Assembly (NCBI GenBank): GCA_034440615.1
Contig: JAOTOM010003854.1
Coordinates: forward strand, 82,501 to 146,500
Reading direction: 5' to 3'
From: Ashinkailepas kermadecensis
Lineage: Eukaryota; Arthropoda; Thecostraca; Neolepadidae
DNA: 64,000 nucleotides
Shown here: piece by piece, positions 36,019-48,800 of the stretch
How the letters are laid out: each line of letters opens with the position of its first letter
Numbering within the stretch: position 1 is the stretch's first letter
The notes under the pieces: model-generated
Databases searched by the model: none
The model's input: only the letters and a program-made list of their open reading frames with translations
Told to the model about the DNA's origin: nothing
Program-made: the position numbers and the translations under genes

Positions 36019-36967
36019 GTACTGATGCAGTGCGACGCTTAGTGATCTGTCCTTTATTGATCACAACCAGAAGCGAGTGGCAATACAAAATTATGCCGAG
36101 CATGATGTGTTGAAAAATAACTAGCAACATAGACTCCCGGGCTCCCTAATATAAACAGCAGGGGAAAATAGCAATCCCAGTTCCTCTGCCAAGGCGAGTG
36201 CCTCACGCACAACCACAATCTTCAAAATGTAACCAAGTAACCCCGCAGCACCGACTAAGACTGCGCTCCGGGAAATGCAGCACAGCAATTGTCCAATGGT
36301 GCACTGCACGCACACAACAACAAAAAAAAACACCAGAACAATCACACGATGCCAGATAACTCCAAGTTGTCTCACGCACCCAAGCGTTCCTAGTTCCAAC
36401 CAGCATCATTACTATCCTCATTGCTATCGTTACTATCGCTACCATCCTAATGTACCTACTCATGACTTACCCTTTTAAGCTACCGATCCTAGTCACAGTA
36501 CACGCTACAGCGTGGAATGCATGGTACACTCGCCTTCAGCTGATTTATAGTCATACTCCCGATGTTTACTACGCTAAGTGTACATCTCCACCGCTGACAT
36601 GGTTGATGGGCTGCATCTTATTCTAATGACAACAATGTAGAATGCGCGGTGGATGGTCTTTTGTAAAGCATGATGTAAAAACACTACGGCAAGACCACAG
36701 TCTAAGCACTCACCAAAACATGGCAAAAATCCACCACCGCTCCGCTATTGCACCCAGAACCACAACTCGGCATAGCAGCAGACAAATCGAAAATCACGAG
36801 ACACGTGTGTGTCCGCCTCACACCACAACCACTCTACAAACAGCTACGCACACTCACCCCAATCGCATTCGCTTCAGCACCTAACTCTACCGCGACTCAC
36901 ACCGGCGCCAATATCGACTCATTTCAGACTTGACAACTTCAGGCAGACTTCAGACTTCAGGCAGACT
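36019..36967. other. 3' flank of SPH2 / intergenic
   Basis: No separate gene is recognised. A minus-strand AATAAA (tttatt on the plus strand at 36053-36058) is the only far-downstream polyadenylation hexamer noticed. Confidence 0.35.
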
Positions 36968-37338
36968 TCAGACTTGATTCAGCGGTCCGAAGTACGACTC
37001 AATGTAGCTGAAGTAGTCGGTGACGTGGTAGTTGATCCACTGGTAGAACTGTTGGGCGCTCGTGTACACGCCCGGCTGCTGGCTGGCACCGCAGCCAACC
37101 CCCCACGACACAACTCCGTAGAGGCGATGTTCGCCCGCCGTCAGGTCGCGGCAGGTCAAGGGCGAGCCGGCCCGATCCGTGGCCAGGTCGCACGTGACGT
37201 CAGAGCGTGTGCAGACGAAGCTCGGGTGCAGGCTGAAGAACTGGCCCTTCTGCCATTTGCGGATGCTTCGCTGACAGTCGATGTAGGACATGGGCGCCTG
37301 GTACGCCGCGCGCAGTCGCAGATCGAATGCGTTCGATC
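36968..37338 (-). CDS. SPH2 last coding exon
   Basis: The acceptor on the minus strand is ttgccctcacag|GATCG. The first two bases complete a Gly codon. The exon encodes the C-terminal half of the protease-like domain: [23 protein letters not shown], then DRAGSPLTC where GDSGGPL is expected (Ala for Ser), [11 protein letters not shown] and a C-terminal helix ending GPLNQV. The stop TGA is at 36970-36968. Confidence 0.9.
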
Positions 37339-39824
37339 CTGTGAGGGCAAATGGTGTCAGCCACAGGTCACCGATGAAAACACCACCCAAAAATAATGGA
37401 AGGTGATGCTTTGCTACGAGTTTTATCACCTTCAATCTCCATCTTCTTTCGTGTTCGCTATACATAACGTGTCCAGAATATAGATCCATGTTCTCGACAA
37501 CTGCCCTTCTCCCTACTGCAGTTTTCTCTGCAGTATGTGTTTTTATAGTTGCTGCAACTATATGCAACTGGGGCTGTTGTTTCCGGCGTACAGATGGCCA
37601 CGGTTGCTGCATCATCAAGGGCTGTATTTACCAACTCGTTATTGGCAATGAAATACAAGCACCCTATCCGCCATGCATTCCCCATCCTATAACTCAACCT
37701 AGAGTGACCTCTCAACCACTGTCTTACCGGCGGTATATAGCACGGTACATTGCCTGCGCTTGGTGGGAGTGAAGTACTCAACAGGTCTCTGCAGTTGCTC
37801 CCCATGGGCAGCGAGGGGACGAGTGGTCTAGGGGCAAGATGCTCGTCTCGCAATCGAAAGGTTGCGAGTTCGAATCTCACCTGTCGCTACTCTTCGCCCG
37901 CGACCAATCGGCGTGAGAGATTGGCGACGCTATATGACTCAACGGTCGACGTGCCGTAAAACCAATAACCAACCAACCAACCCATGGGCAGAGAAAGCCT
38001 TTTGTAGCTCTATAATGTTCGACAGCTACAAATGTCCACAACTGCAAGCACTCGCAGACATCACGATCGACATCGGTCACTGTGGCTACTCGGCACTGCT
38101 TCGGTACTCCTACACTGCAACGTACAGCTAAATTATCTCATGTCACATGGCATGTTTCGACATTTTTGCTCTATTTGGGAGGCCCTTGTACTTATTTCGG
38201 TGACTAAGATTGCAACCAGGTGCTTTACCGACCTTTCGAAATAGACAGGCGCCATTCTGTTTGACGTTGGAGTACATTCAGTCTATGATAGGCCAACCTC
38301 GCGAATTTGGCGACAGTGGCTCCGGCACAACCTTTTATTTGTTGCCACTTTTCACATGCCAGCAGTCTCCAGACGGCCGCCGCCTCCCATCCGTTCCTGC
38401 CTCCCGCTGCCCCCGCTCCCGCTCTCTCTCTCTCCGTCCTCACCAGTGGCCTGCAGGCCGAACGCGTGCACGGCGCAGCCTCCGGCAGTGTCGACCTCGG
38501 GTCGCACGCAAATGGTGTCGATGTCGGGCCGCAGTGTGGCCGGCTCGGTGAGGAACAGCAGCGCCGCGTCGTTGAACTTGTTCTCCCGGCTGTAGTTCTG
38601 GTGGATCACCACGTCCTTCACCTGCACACAGTCGCAGGTCGGTTGAGTTCTGCTCGTCGACTCTTGATGAAGGCGTCACGACCTTCAGTCTGAGCGTCGA
38701 CTCGCCACTCTTCCGTGTTCGCGCCCAGAGTCGCGACTCCTGAGTCAGAGTCTAGAGTTGCGACTGTCGAGTCACAGTTCAGTGCTGTGACTGCTGTGCT
38801 GCTGTGGCTGTTGACTGATGTGACTGCTGTGCTGCTGTGACTGATGTGATTGTTGACTGTTGTGCTGTTGTGCTGATGTGACTGCTGTGCTGCTGTGATT
38901 TATGTGCTGTAGTGACTGCTGTGCTGCTGTGACTGTTGTGCTACTGTGACTGATGACTACTGTGTTGCTGCTGTGACTGCTGTGCTACTGTGCTACTGTG
39001 ACTGATGACTGCTGTGACTGCTATGCTGCTGTGGTTGCTGTGTTGCCACATCTGTGCTACTGTAACTGTTGTTAGTGCTGTGACTCCTGTGCTGCTGTGC
39101 TGCTGTGATTGTTGTTGCTGATGTGCTGCTGTAACTGCTGTGCTGCTGTTTGAGCTGGCAGGACTGCAGGCTAACGACACGAGTCACTCTTGGAATGTGT
39201 GTGGGAAAGCAGTGAAGGTCCCTCCTGACGCTCAGTTGCAGATCAAATACCGCCAACGATGCTTACAGGATGCGGCTGGACACAAGTGCGATTTGGGCCC
39301 TGTTGCACAAGTAGGCATACTCTGCTGTGACAGGTCAAATATACACATCCCTACTGTTCAGCAATTAAAATCCGGTACCTATGAACCTACGAAAATGCCT
39401 AAGTAAACTAAACACATTTCAACATGCCGGAGCAAGCTGTGCAAGCTCATATATTACGGTGAGGTCATGTGCGCTGTGTTGGCTGTGGGATTGCACTCAA
39501 ACGTGGATACTGGTTACAGTTTGATGCGAGGTCAGATGACATTCTAAAGTGCAAATTAGAAGAAAATATGTTCTAAGAAACCAGACTCGAAAACAAGCCC
39601 AGGCCAATGCTACGAACGTTGGACCATAACCTTTCCAGACAAACCGTGGTAATCTAGCTAGTTAGTTACTTATTATAGAGATAATATACCATTTGTATAT
39701 ACATATATACATACATATATATATATATATACATATATATATGTATATGTATACATATGTACATATACATATATACAAATACATATATATATATATACAT
39801 ATATACGTATATATACATATATAC

Positions 39825-39869
<45 letters not shown>

Positions 39870-42800
39870 TATACATATATACGTATATATACATATATAC
39901 GTATATATATATATATGTACATATATATATTTATATATTTATACACTTTTATATTTGGGATTTGCGGTGGATTGTCAGATAATCTGGCTCAATTGGGCAT
40001 AAATCACACTGTTTTACGTTTAAATGTACGAGGAATGTGAATGGGCTAGTACGTAGATGTGCCACCAAAGCTAACTGGCTCGTCGCCAAACATATACCAA
40101 ATACAAGATCAGGCCTACGGCAGTTCTCACCTCCATTTCCACATACGATGGCGTTTGTTGCGTGGAGAGGAAGTCTCTTTCTCCCAGCCGGACTACCAGG
40201 GACTTCTTCTTCTCAGCCGACCTGAAGGCAGCATCAGGTCAGGTCAGGTCAGGTCACAAGGTGACAGTCTGTAGCAGGGCGCGATAATAGCTCACGTGTA
40301 GGAGAACAGCTTCTCCACTCTTAATTATCTCCCACTAAAGCATGCCACTGATAGGGACATAATCCTAATATGAACTCGATATGATCCTAATTTGATCATG
40401 AGGTGCATCCCCTCATAGCAACTTCATTGCAACCTCTGTGAAGCGCTGAGAGTGTTCTTAACAGTCGCCAATGGCACACCTGTACTTGAGCTTGGCACCA
40501 TGCCACATTTATCATCGACGGCCGACAGTTCGGAAAGACACCACACCAATGACCAGTATGCCCCCTGTCACATGGTAGGATATGGATATGAATATGGTGC
40601 ATACGAAGGGACACGATCAGTTCGAAAGGACACCGCATCATTGACCAGTATGACCATGTCTGTCACCGGTGCATATGACAGGACACGAAAGTGCAGCTAC
40701 GTTGTCTGCGCTTAGAATAAACTATAACGACCACTTACATACACCTGTCACGCGTCACGCCTGCCACACACACACACACACATACACATACCTGCCACAG
40801 AAATACAACCAGCCCTCATGGTACCAGCCCTCATGGTACCACCTCACTGTGTACCAGCCCTCATGGCACCACCTCACTGTGTACCAGCCCTCATGGCACC
40901 ACCTCACTGTGTACCAGCCCTCATGGCACCACCTCACTGTGTACCAGCCCTCATGGCACCACCTCACTGTGTACCAGCCCTCATTGCACCACCTCACTGT
41001 GTACCAGCCCTCATGGCACCACCTCACTGTGTACCAGCCCTCATGGTACCACCTCACTGTACCTACCATCGGACAGTCCAAAGCGTGGGTTCGACACAAC
41101 CCCTCCCCCTCGCCCAGACACATTCCGCCCCACTGACATGTCGACGTGGGTTCGACACAACCCCTCCCCCTCGCCCAACTGACATGTCGACGCAGCGTGC
41201 AGCGGTCAGCACCACCTGCCGGTGTACCAGCGCTCCGCCGCACAGGTACACGAACCCTCCTGGTACCTGCTCCAGCAGGGCGGCCGACCACGGCGCATCG
41301 GACTCCTGCACACCCTGGCCGACACACAGGTGGACACGTTACATGGTGGGGACATGCTACATGGTGGGGACACGTTACCTGGTGGGGACATGTTACATGG
41401 TGTGGACACGTTACATGGTGTGGACACGTTACATGGTGTGGACATATTACATGGTGGGGACACGTTACATGGTGGGGACATGTTACATGGTGGGGACACG
41501 TTACATGGTGGGGACACGTTACATGGTGTGGACATATTACATGGTGGGGACACGTTACATGGTGGGGACATGTTACATGGTGTGGACACGTTACATGGTG
41601 GGGACACGTTACAGTGTGGGACACGTTACATGGTGTGGCATATTAATGGTGGACACGTTACATGGTGGGGACACGTTACATGATGTGGACATGTTACATG
41701 GTGTGGACACGTTACATGGTGTGGACATGTTACATGGTGTGGACACGTTACATGGTGTGGACATATTACATGGTGGGGACACGCTACATGATGTGGACAT
41801 GTTACATGGTGTGGACACGTTACATGATGTGGACATGTTACATGGTGTGGACACGTTACATGGTGTGGACATGTTACATGGTGGGGACACGTTACATGGT
41901 GGGGACACGTTACATGGTGGGGACACGTTACATGATGTGGACATACTGCATGATGTGGACATTACGTTACATGGTATGGACATATTACATGGTGGGGACA
42001 CGCTACATGATGTGGACATGTTACATGGTGTGGACATGTTACATGATGTGGACATGTTACATGGTGTGGACACGTTACATGATGTGGACATGTTACATGG
42101 TGGGGACACGCTACATGATGTGGACATGTTACATGGTGTGGACATGTTACATGGTGTGGACACGCCACATTGTGTGGACACCTACAGTCATAACTTGCAC
42201 ACATAGATGCAGTCGCAAGGCGAATACAGGCATACGGTCATGTAGGGTTTGTTTTTTATGCGGTAGGTAGTGCCCGCACACCAGTAATGGTTGTTGAAGC
42301 ACTACTAACGATTGGTATAGCAGTACTAATGGTTGTCTGAGTACTGCAAAACATTTATCATCATGGCTACTCATTAGGAGATCATAGTTACTTTAACATT
42401 TTTTAGAACTCCAGGTCTGATATCTCCGTTACCACGGTAAGAAAATAAATGACGTTCTTTTTTCTATGATTGAGTCGATTGTGTTTCACCACACATACAA
42501 AACTGCGTCTGGGGAAACATAATTGATATAAATTACAGAAAAGAATCGTGTTGCTTACCGTGGTCTAACAGGTGTTTTAGGCACGGGAAGTGTTTTGACA
42601 AATTTCACAACACCCCAAGCCTCTAACTAACTAAATGGAAGTGCTAATGGTAGCTTAGTGGCGAAGTATAACATCAATCAGGGATGTTCCCACGTGTATC
42701 ACGCCGAGTAGCTTGCAATCATCACTGGTAGCCGACCCGCCCGTATACAGGGGTAGCCGACCCGCCCGTATACAGGGGCAGCCGACCCGCCCGTATACAG

Positions 42801-45800
42801 GGGTAACCGACCCATCCATACACTTCCACCTTAACTTTTGGCATGATCAACAAGCTGCAAGGACGCTATGCACCTTTCGTGCGCGCCCAGGCGCCATCAT
42901 GACCTAAATGGACTGAACAATGACGGAACAATTTTCAGTAGCAGTACAGATATCACGTTCAGTACGTCACTAAAACCCGTCCTTATACCCAGTGTGACTA
43001 ATGCACTTCAAAACCAATGCGATGAAGCCTCACCCCTGGTGGAGGTGGAGAGAAACACACACCGCTGCTCCGCTCCACTTCTGCCAGGGATGACGTTATA
43101 GGACACTGGTGTTGAAGTGCCCAATCAGTTAAACGAGGTCGAGGACGGATTCACACTTGCATTGCTGCACCCCTGAGAGGTGGTCGCGCTCCAGAGACAT
43201 TCTGGTACCAAGAATACAGTCTTAGCACTGTGGTTCTACGCTCTAGCAATGCATACTTTTCAAACTGCCCATAATGGCACACGTGTTACGAATTTTGATG
43301 CTGAAAATGATTGTGATAAGGTTATTGAAAAGGTCGAATTGTGATGTGCATCACGCCAACTTCAACCGCCTTGCTACTCCATGTGAATACATTTACCCAT
43401 TGGAAGCACACAACGATCTAGTCAACGGGCAAGACAGAGACGCAGGAAGAGGTGCAGATATACTAATAAAAAGACAGAGATGCAGGAAGAGGTGCAGATA
43501 TACTAATAAAAAGCATACGCTTAGAACAGTAGTTGAGCTTTAGGTACGACTTTGATCGAAGACGCATACCAGCAGTGTAAGCCATAATGCTTTGAGAGAC
43601 GTGTTCGTGTCGTCTTATGTTGCTTTTTGCTTTCCTCCCAAATCTACTCTCTGGGAAGCTTCAGCATTAACTTCAGCGACGATGGTTTCCTAAAGGCCTT
43701 GAAAGCTAAAATACCTTAAAGACTTGCATTTCTATTATTTATCCAAGTATTTCTTTCTGTGCAGTTACGAGGTGACCTGTCAAATTCTGGAGGAAACCTT
43801 GGGATTGCAGCATGATAGGACTAGATAGTGCACCTTACAAACATAAGAGCGTTCTACTACCGTCACCTGTTAGCATGGCCTTCTCTACTGGCACCGAAGC
43901 GACACTGGAACGACACCTAGTGAGCATAAATGCAAATAGCGCTACATAGGTGGCAGCAGACTAGTTCGAGGGCAAGGTACACTCCTTTTCTATCCAGCAC
44001 GAGATTTATACAATGATAGCGGGGCCAGAACACTATTGGCCAAAGACGACAAAAATCCGACGATTACCCGGCAGTTGCTGGTGTATTTTCACATACACCA
44101 GTCACTGAAATTGTTCATGGTTCTTTTTGTATGGTCACTGGAACCAGATGCGTTTCTTGTATCCCCTCTTTTGACTCCGGAACCTACATTCGGATGGAAA
44201 TGAAACTAAGCGCAATGTATACCACAACAAAATTACCCGGATCAAATTTAATTTTCCTCACCTCGAAGTTCCCGATTACGTTACGCTGCAGGTCAGGTGA
44301 AGGAAAACAATTCTGAATATATTTTATTGTGACGTTGTACCAGTGCAATGATTGAGGACAGCGAGACGTAAATTAATATTCGAATTAAAACTGTTCGCCA
44401 TATTCACCAACGTTTCCGATATCGGCTTCGTCGGGCTACGTGAATATTGGTTCAATAATGGTTCAATATTGGTTTAATATTGGTTTAATATTGGTTCAGT
44501 ATTGGTTCATGGGGGTACCTGACGACGTCAACAGTCCAAATACCGGAAAATACACGAAAAATGTAAATATTATTGTAGGCACGCCTCGTCGTCGCCATCC
44601 GCTCACGTGACATGGTGTCACGCGACCTGGTCACACGTGACGTGGTGACACGTGACATGGTGACACGTGACATGGTGACCCGTGACATGGTGACCCGTGA
44701 CATGGTGACCCGTGACATGGTGGCACGTGACATGGTGGCACGTGACATGGTGACCCGTGACATGGTGGCACGTGACATGGTGACCCGTGACATGGTGACC
44801 CGTGACATGGTGACCCGTGACATGGTGACCCGTGACATGGTGACCCGTTACATGGTGACCCGTGACATGGTGACCCGTGACATGGTGACCCGTGACATGG
44901 TGACCCGTGACATGGTGGCCCGTGACATGGTGACCCGTGACATGGTGACCCGTGACATGGTGACCCGTGACATGGTGACACGTGACATGGTGACCCGTGA
45001 CATGGTGACCCGTGACATGGTGACCCGTGACATGGTGGCACGTGACATGGTGACCCGTGACATGGTGACCCGTGACATGGTGACCCGTGACATGGTGACC
45101 CGTGACATGGTGACACGTGACATGGTGACCCGTGACATGGTGACCCGTGACATGGTGACCCGTTACATGGTGTCACGTGACCTGGTCACACGTGACGTGG
45201 TGACACGTGACATGGTATCACTTGACATGGTGACACGTGACACGGTGACACGTGACATGGTGACCCGTGACATGGTGGCACGTGACATGGTGGCACGTGA
45301 CATGGTGACCCGTGACATGGTGGCACGTGACATGGTGACCCGTTACATGGTGGCACGTGACATGGTGACCCGTGACATGGTGACCCGTGACATGGTGGCA
45401 CGTGACATGGTGGCACGTGACATGGTGACCCGTTACATGGTGGCACGTGACATGGTGACCCGTGACATGGTGACCCGTGACATGGTGGCCCGTGACATGG
45501 TGACACGTGACATGGTGACCCGTGACATGCACCGTCGCATGACTGTCTGAAACAGGCGACAGCAGGGTCACGTGGTCTGCCGCTGTGTCCGTGGCGAGCA
45601 TCATAAAACGTATCCGTCTTCACAGCTGTAGATACCTACGCGCCGTCAACCAATCAAAAAGGCGTCCCCGCACCAACACATCAAAGAGGCGTCCCCGCAC
45701 AAACCAATCAAAGAGGCTTATCCGCACAAACCAATCAAAGAGCCGTCCCCGCACCAACCAATCAAAGAGGCTTATCCGCACCAACCAATCAAAGAGGCGT

Positions 45801-48800
45801 CTCCGCACCAACCAATCAAAGAGGCGTTCTAACACCAACCAATCAAAGAGGCGTCCCCGCACAAACCAATCAAAGAGGCTTATCCGCACCAACCCATCAA
45901 AGAGGCGTCCCCGCACAAACCAATCAAAGATGCTTATCCGCACCAGCGAATCGATCCCACTCGTTGGTACAAACGCTGTCAGATCGCCGCTCGGGTTCGG
46001 TCAGTCGGTCAGTCGGTCAGTCGGACCGACCGGTCAGTCGGAAAACAAATCGGAGAGTGAACTAATGCACGTGAACCTGAAAACCCCGGAGACATACCTA
46101 TTGATATGATTATTGGTCACAGAAGACTACGCAGTGAGAATCGTGCCAAAGAATTCCTCATGTTCAGGCTACTCAGATTTTGAAGCAATTATTTTCCGAT
46201 AGACCCATGCTACGACACCACCTACTCAATGCCCCGAGATCGTGCATACATACATTATATGCAATACATGTAACCGGCATGCATCATGGAGGTAAAACGT
46301 GCTTCACATTTCTCATAAAGCATGGGGCAGTTTACTAATTTCATGAGCACCTTAAAATCCCAAACGTGGCGCATGCCTTGAGCTCGGGGATCGAACACAC
46401 CATTCGAAACATTGTACCATGCATTCGGAGTACCTGTTGACAAACAGAGTTGCCAAATTCTGACTGAGCTACCAACTCTGACGATCACGCTGCGAGGCTT
46501 GGTGGTGAACCGCATCCTGGAATCCTGGTGTGAGGATCCGGCTGCCAGCCATATCTCGGAGTCCTCGTGTGAGGATCCGGCTGCCAGCCATATCTCGGAG
46601 TCCTCGTGTGAGGATCCGGCTGGCAGCCATATCTCGGAATCCTAGTGTGAGGATCCGGCTGGCAGCCATATCTCGGAATCCTCGTGTGAGGATCCGGCTG
46701 GCAGCCATATCTCGGAGTCCTCGTGTGAGGATCCGGCTGGCAGCCATTTCTCAGAATCCTAGTGTGAGGATCCGGCTGGCAGACATATCTCGGAATCCTC
46801 GTGTGAGGATCCGGCTGGCAGCCATATCTCGGAATCCCTGTGTGAGGATCCGGCTGGCAGCCATATCTCGGAATCCCCGTGTGAGGATCCGGCTATCAGC
46901 CATATCTCGCTGATCCAAGGCACAGCTTTGTCTCCAGTTTGTGTCTGCTGATCAGATGTCATCCGAGCATACCATCACGCTCCGCACACTAACCATCTGA
47001 CGAAACTACCCTCAGCTGAAATATGACTCGCCGATGAAATGTGAAGTTCCAAGGACGCAGGCAGTATTGATACACCGAGCGCGGCCAACAGCACGAATAC
47101 GCGTGGGCTACCGTTTTTCATGTGTTGGGGCAGGTGATGTGTTGATGTGTTTGGGCAGTTGATGTGTTGATTGTTGGGGCAGTTGATGTGTTGATTGTTG
47201 GGGCAGTTGATGTGTTGATGTGCTGGGGCAGTTGATGTGTTGATGTGTTGGGGCAGTTGATGTGTTGCCGTGTTGGGCAGTTGACGTGTTGATGTGCTGG
47301 GGCAGTTGATGTATTGATGTGTTGGGGCAGTTGATGCGTTGATGTGTTGGAGCAGTTGATGTGTTGATGTGCTGGGGCAGTTGATGTGTTGATGTGCTGG
47401 GGCAGTTGATGCGTTGATGTGTTGGGGCAGTTGATGTGTTGCCGTGTTGGGCAGTTGACGTGCTGATGTGCTGGGGCAGTTGATGTATTGATGTGCTGGG
47501 GCAGTTGATGTATTGATGTGTTGGGGCAGTTGATGCGTTGATGTGTTGGGGCAGTTGATGTGTCGATGTGTTCGGGCAGTTGATGTGTTGATGTGTTGGG
47601 GCAGTTGATGCATTGATGTGTTGGGGCAGTTGATACATTGATGTGTTGGGGCAGTTGATGTGTTGATGTGTTGGGGCAGTTGATGTGCTGATGTGATGGG
47701 GCAGTTGATACATTGATGTGTTGGGGCAGTTGATGTGTTGCCGTGTTGGGCAGTTGATGTGTTGATGTATTGGGGCAGTTGATGTGTTGATGTGTTGGGC
47801 AGTTGACGTGTTGATGTGTTGGGGGAGTTGATGTGTTGCCGTGTTGGGTAGTTGATGTGTTGCCGTGTTGGGCAGTTGACGTGTTGATGTGTTGGGCAGT
47901 TGATGTGTTGATGTGTTTGGCAGTTGACGTGTTGATGTGTTGGGCAGTTGATGTGTTGCCGTGTTGGGCAGTTGATGTGTTGGACAGTTGACGTGCTGAT
48001 GTGTTTGGGCGTTGATGTGTTGATGTGTTGGGCGTTGACGTGTTGATGTGCTGGGCGTTGAGTGTTGCCGTGTTGGGCAGTTGATGTGTTGATGTGTTGG
48101 GCGTTGACGTGTTGATGTGCTGGGCAGTTGATGTGTTGATGTATTGGGGCAGTTGATGTGTTGATGTGTTGGGCAGTTGACGTGTTGATGTGCTGGGCAG
48201 TTGATGTGTTGCCGTGTTGGGCAGTTGATGTGTTGATGTATTGGGGCAGTTCATGTGTTGATGTGTTGCCGTGTTGGGCAGTTGATGTGTTGATGTATTG
48301 GGTCAGTTCATGTGTTGATGTGTTGGGCAGTTGATGTGTTGATGTGTTGGGCAGTTGATGTGTTGGTGTTGGGTCAGTTCATGTATTGATGTGTTGCCGT
48401 GTTGGGCAGTTCATGTGTTGATGTGTTGGGCAGTTGACGTGTTGATGTGTTGATGTGTTGGGGCAGTTCATGTGTTGATGTGTTGGGCAGTTGACGTGTT
48501 GATGTGTTGATGTGTTGGGTCAGTTCATGTGTTGATGTGTTGCCGTGTTGGGCAGTTCATGTGTTGATGTGTTGGGCAGTTGACGTGTTGATGTGTTGAT
48601 GTGTTGGGGCAGTTCATGTGTTGATGTGATGGGGCAGTTGATGTGTTGATGTGTTGGGGCAGTTCATGTGTTGATGTGTTGGGCAGTTGATGTGTTGATG
48701 TGTTGGGCAGTTGATGTGTTGGTGTTGGGTCAGTTCATGTGTTGATGTGTTGCCGTGTTGGGCAGTTGATGTGTTGATGTGTTGGACAGTTGACGTGTTG

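Noticed and set aside
37812..37890. Functional tRNA gene
   Set aside because: The boxes are tRNA-like, but a non-tRNA tail, (aacc)n end and 11-bp target duplication show a SINE.
38640..38760. Missing SPH2 exon just upstream of 38621 (a minus-strand [13 protein letters not shown] stretch)
   Set aside because: It resembles the GEWDTQ region superficially, but no donor and acceptor pair gives the required phase (2 in, 0 out).
40755..42270. Large frames over the 18-bp and 30-bp arrays
   Set aside because: Pure repeat translations on both strands. The only real coding part is the short SPH2 exon at 41184-41305.
45585..46109. 174-codon plus-strand frame (Lys/Arg/Asn/Gln-rich)
   Set aside because: Most of it is the 27-bp CCAAT array; the remainder has no recognisable domain.
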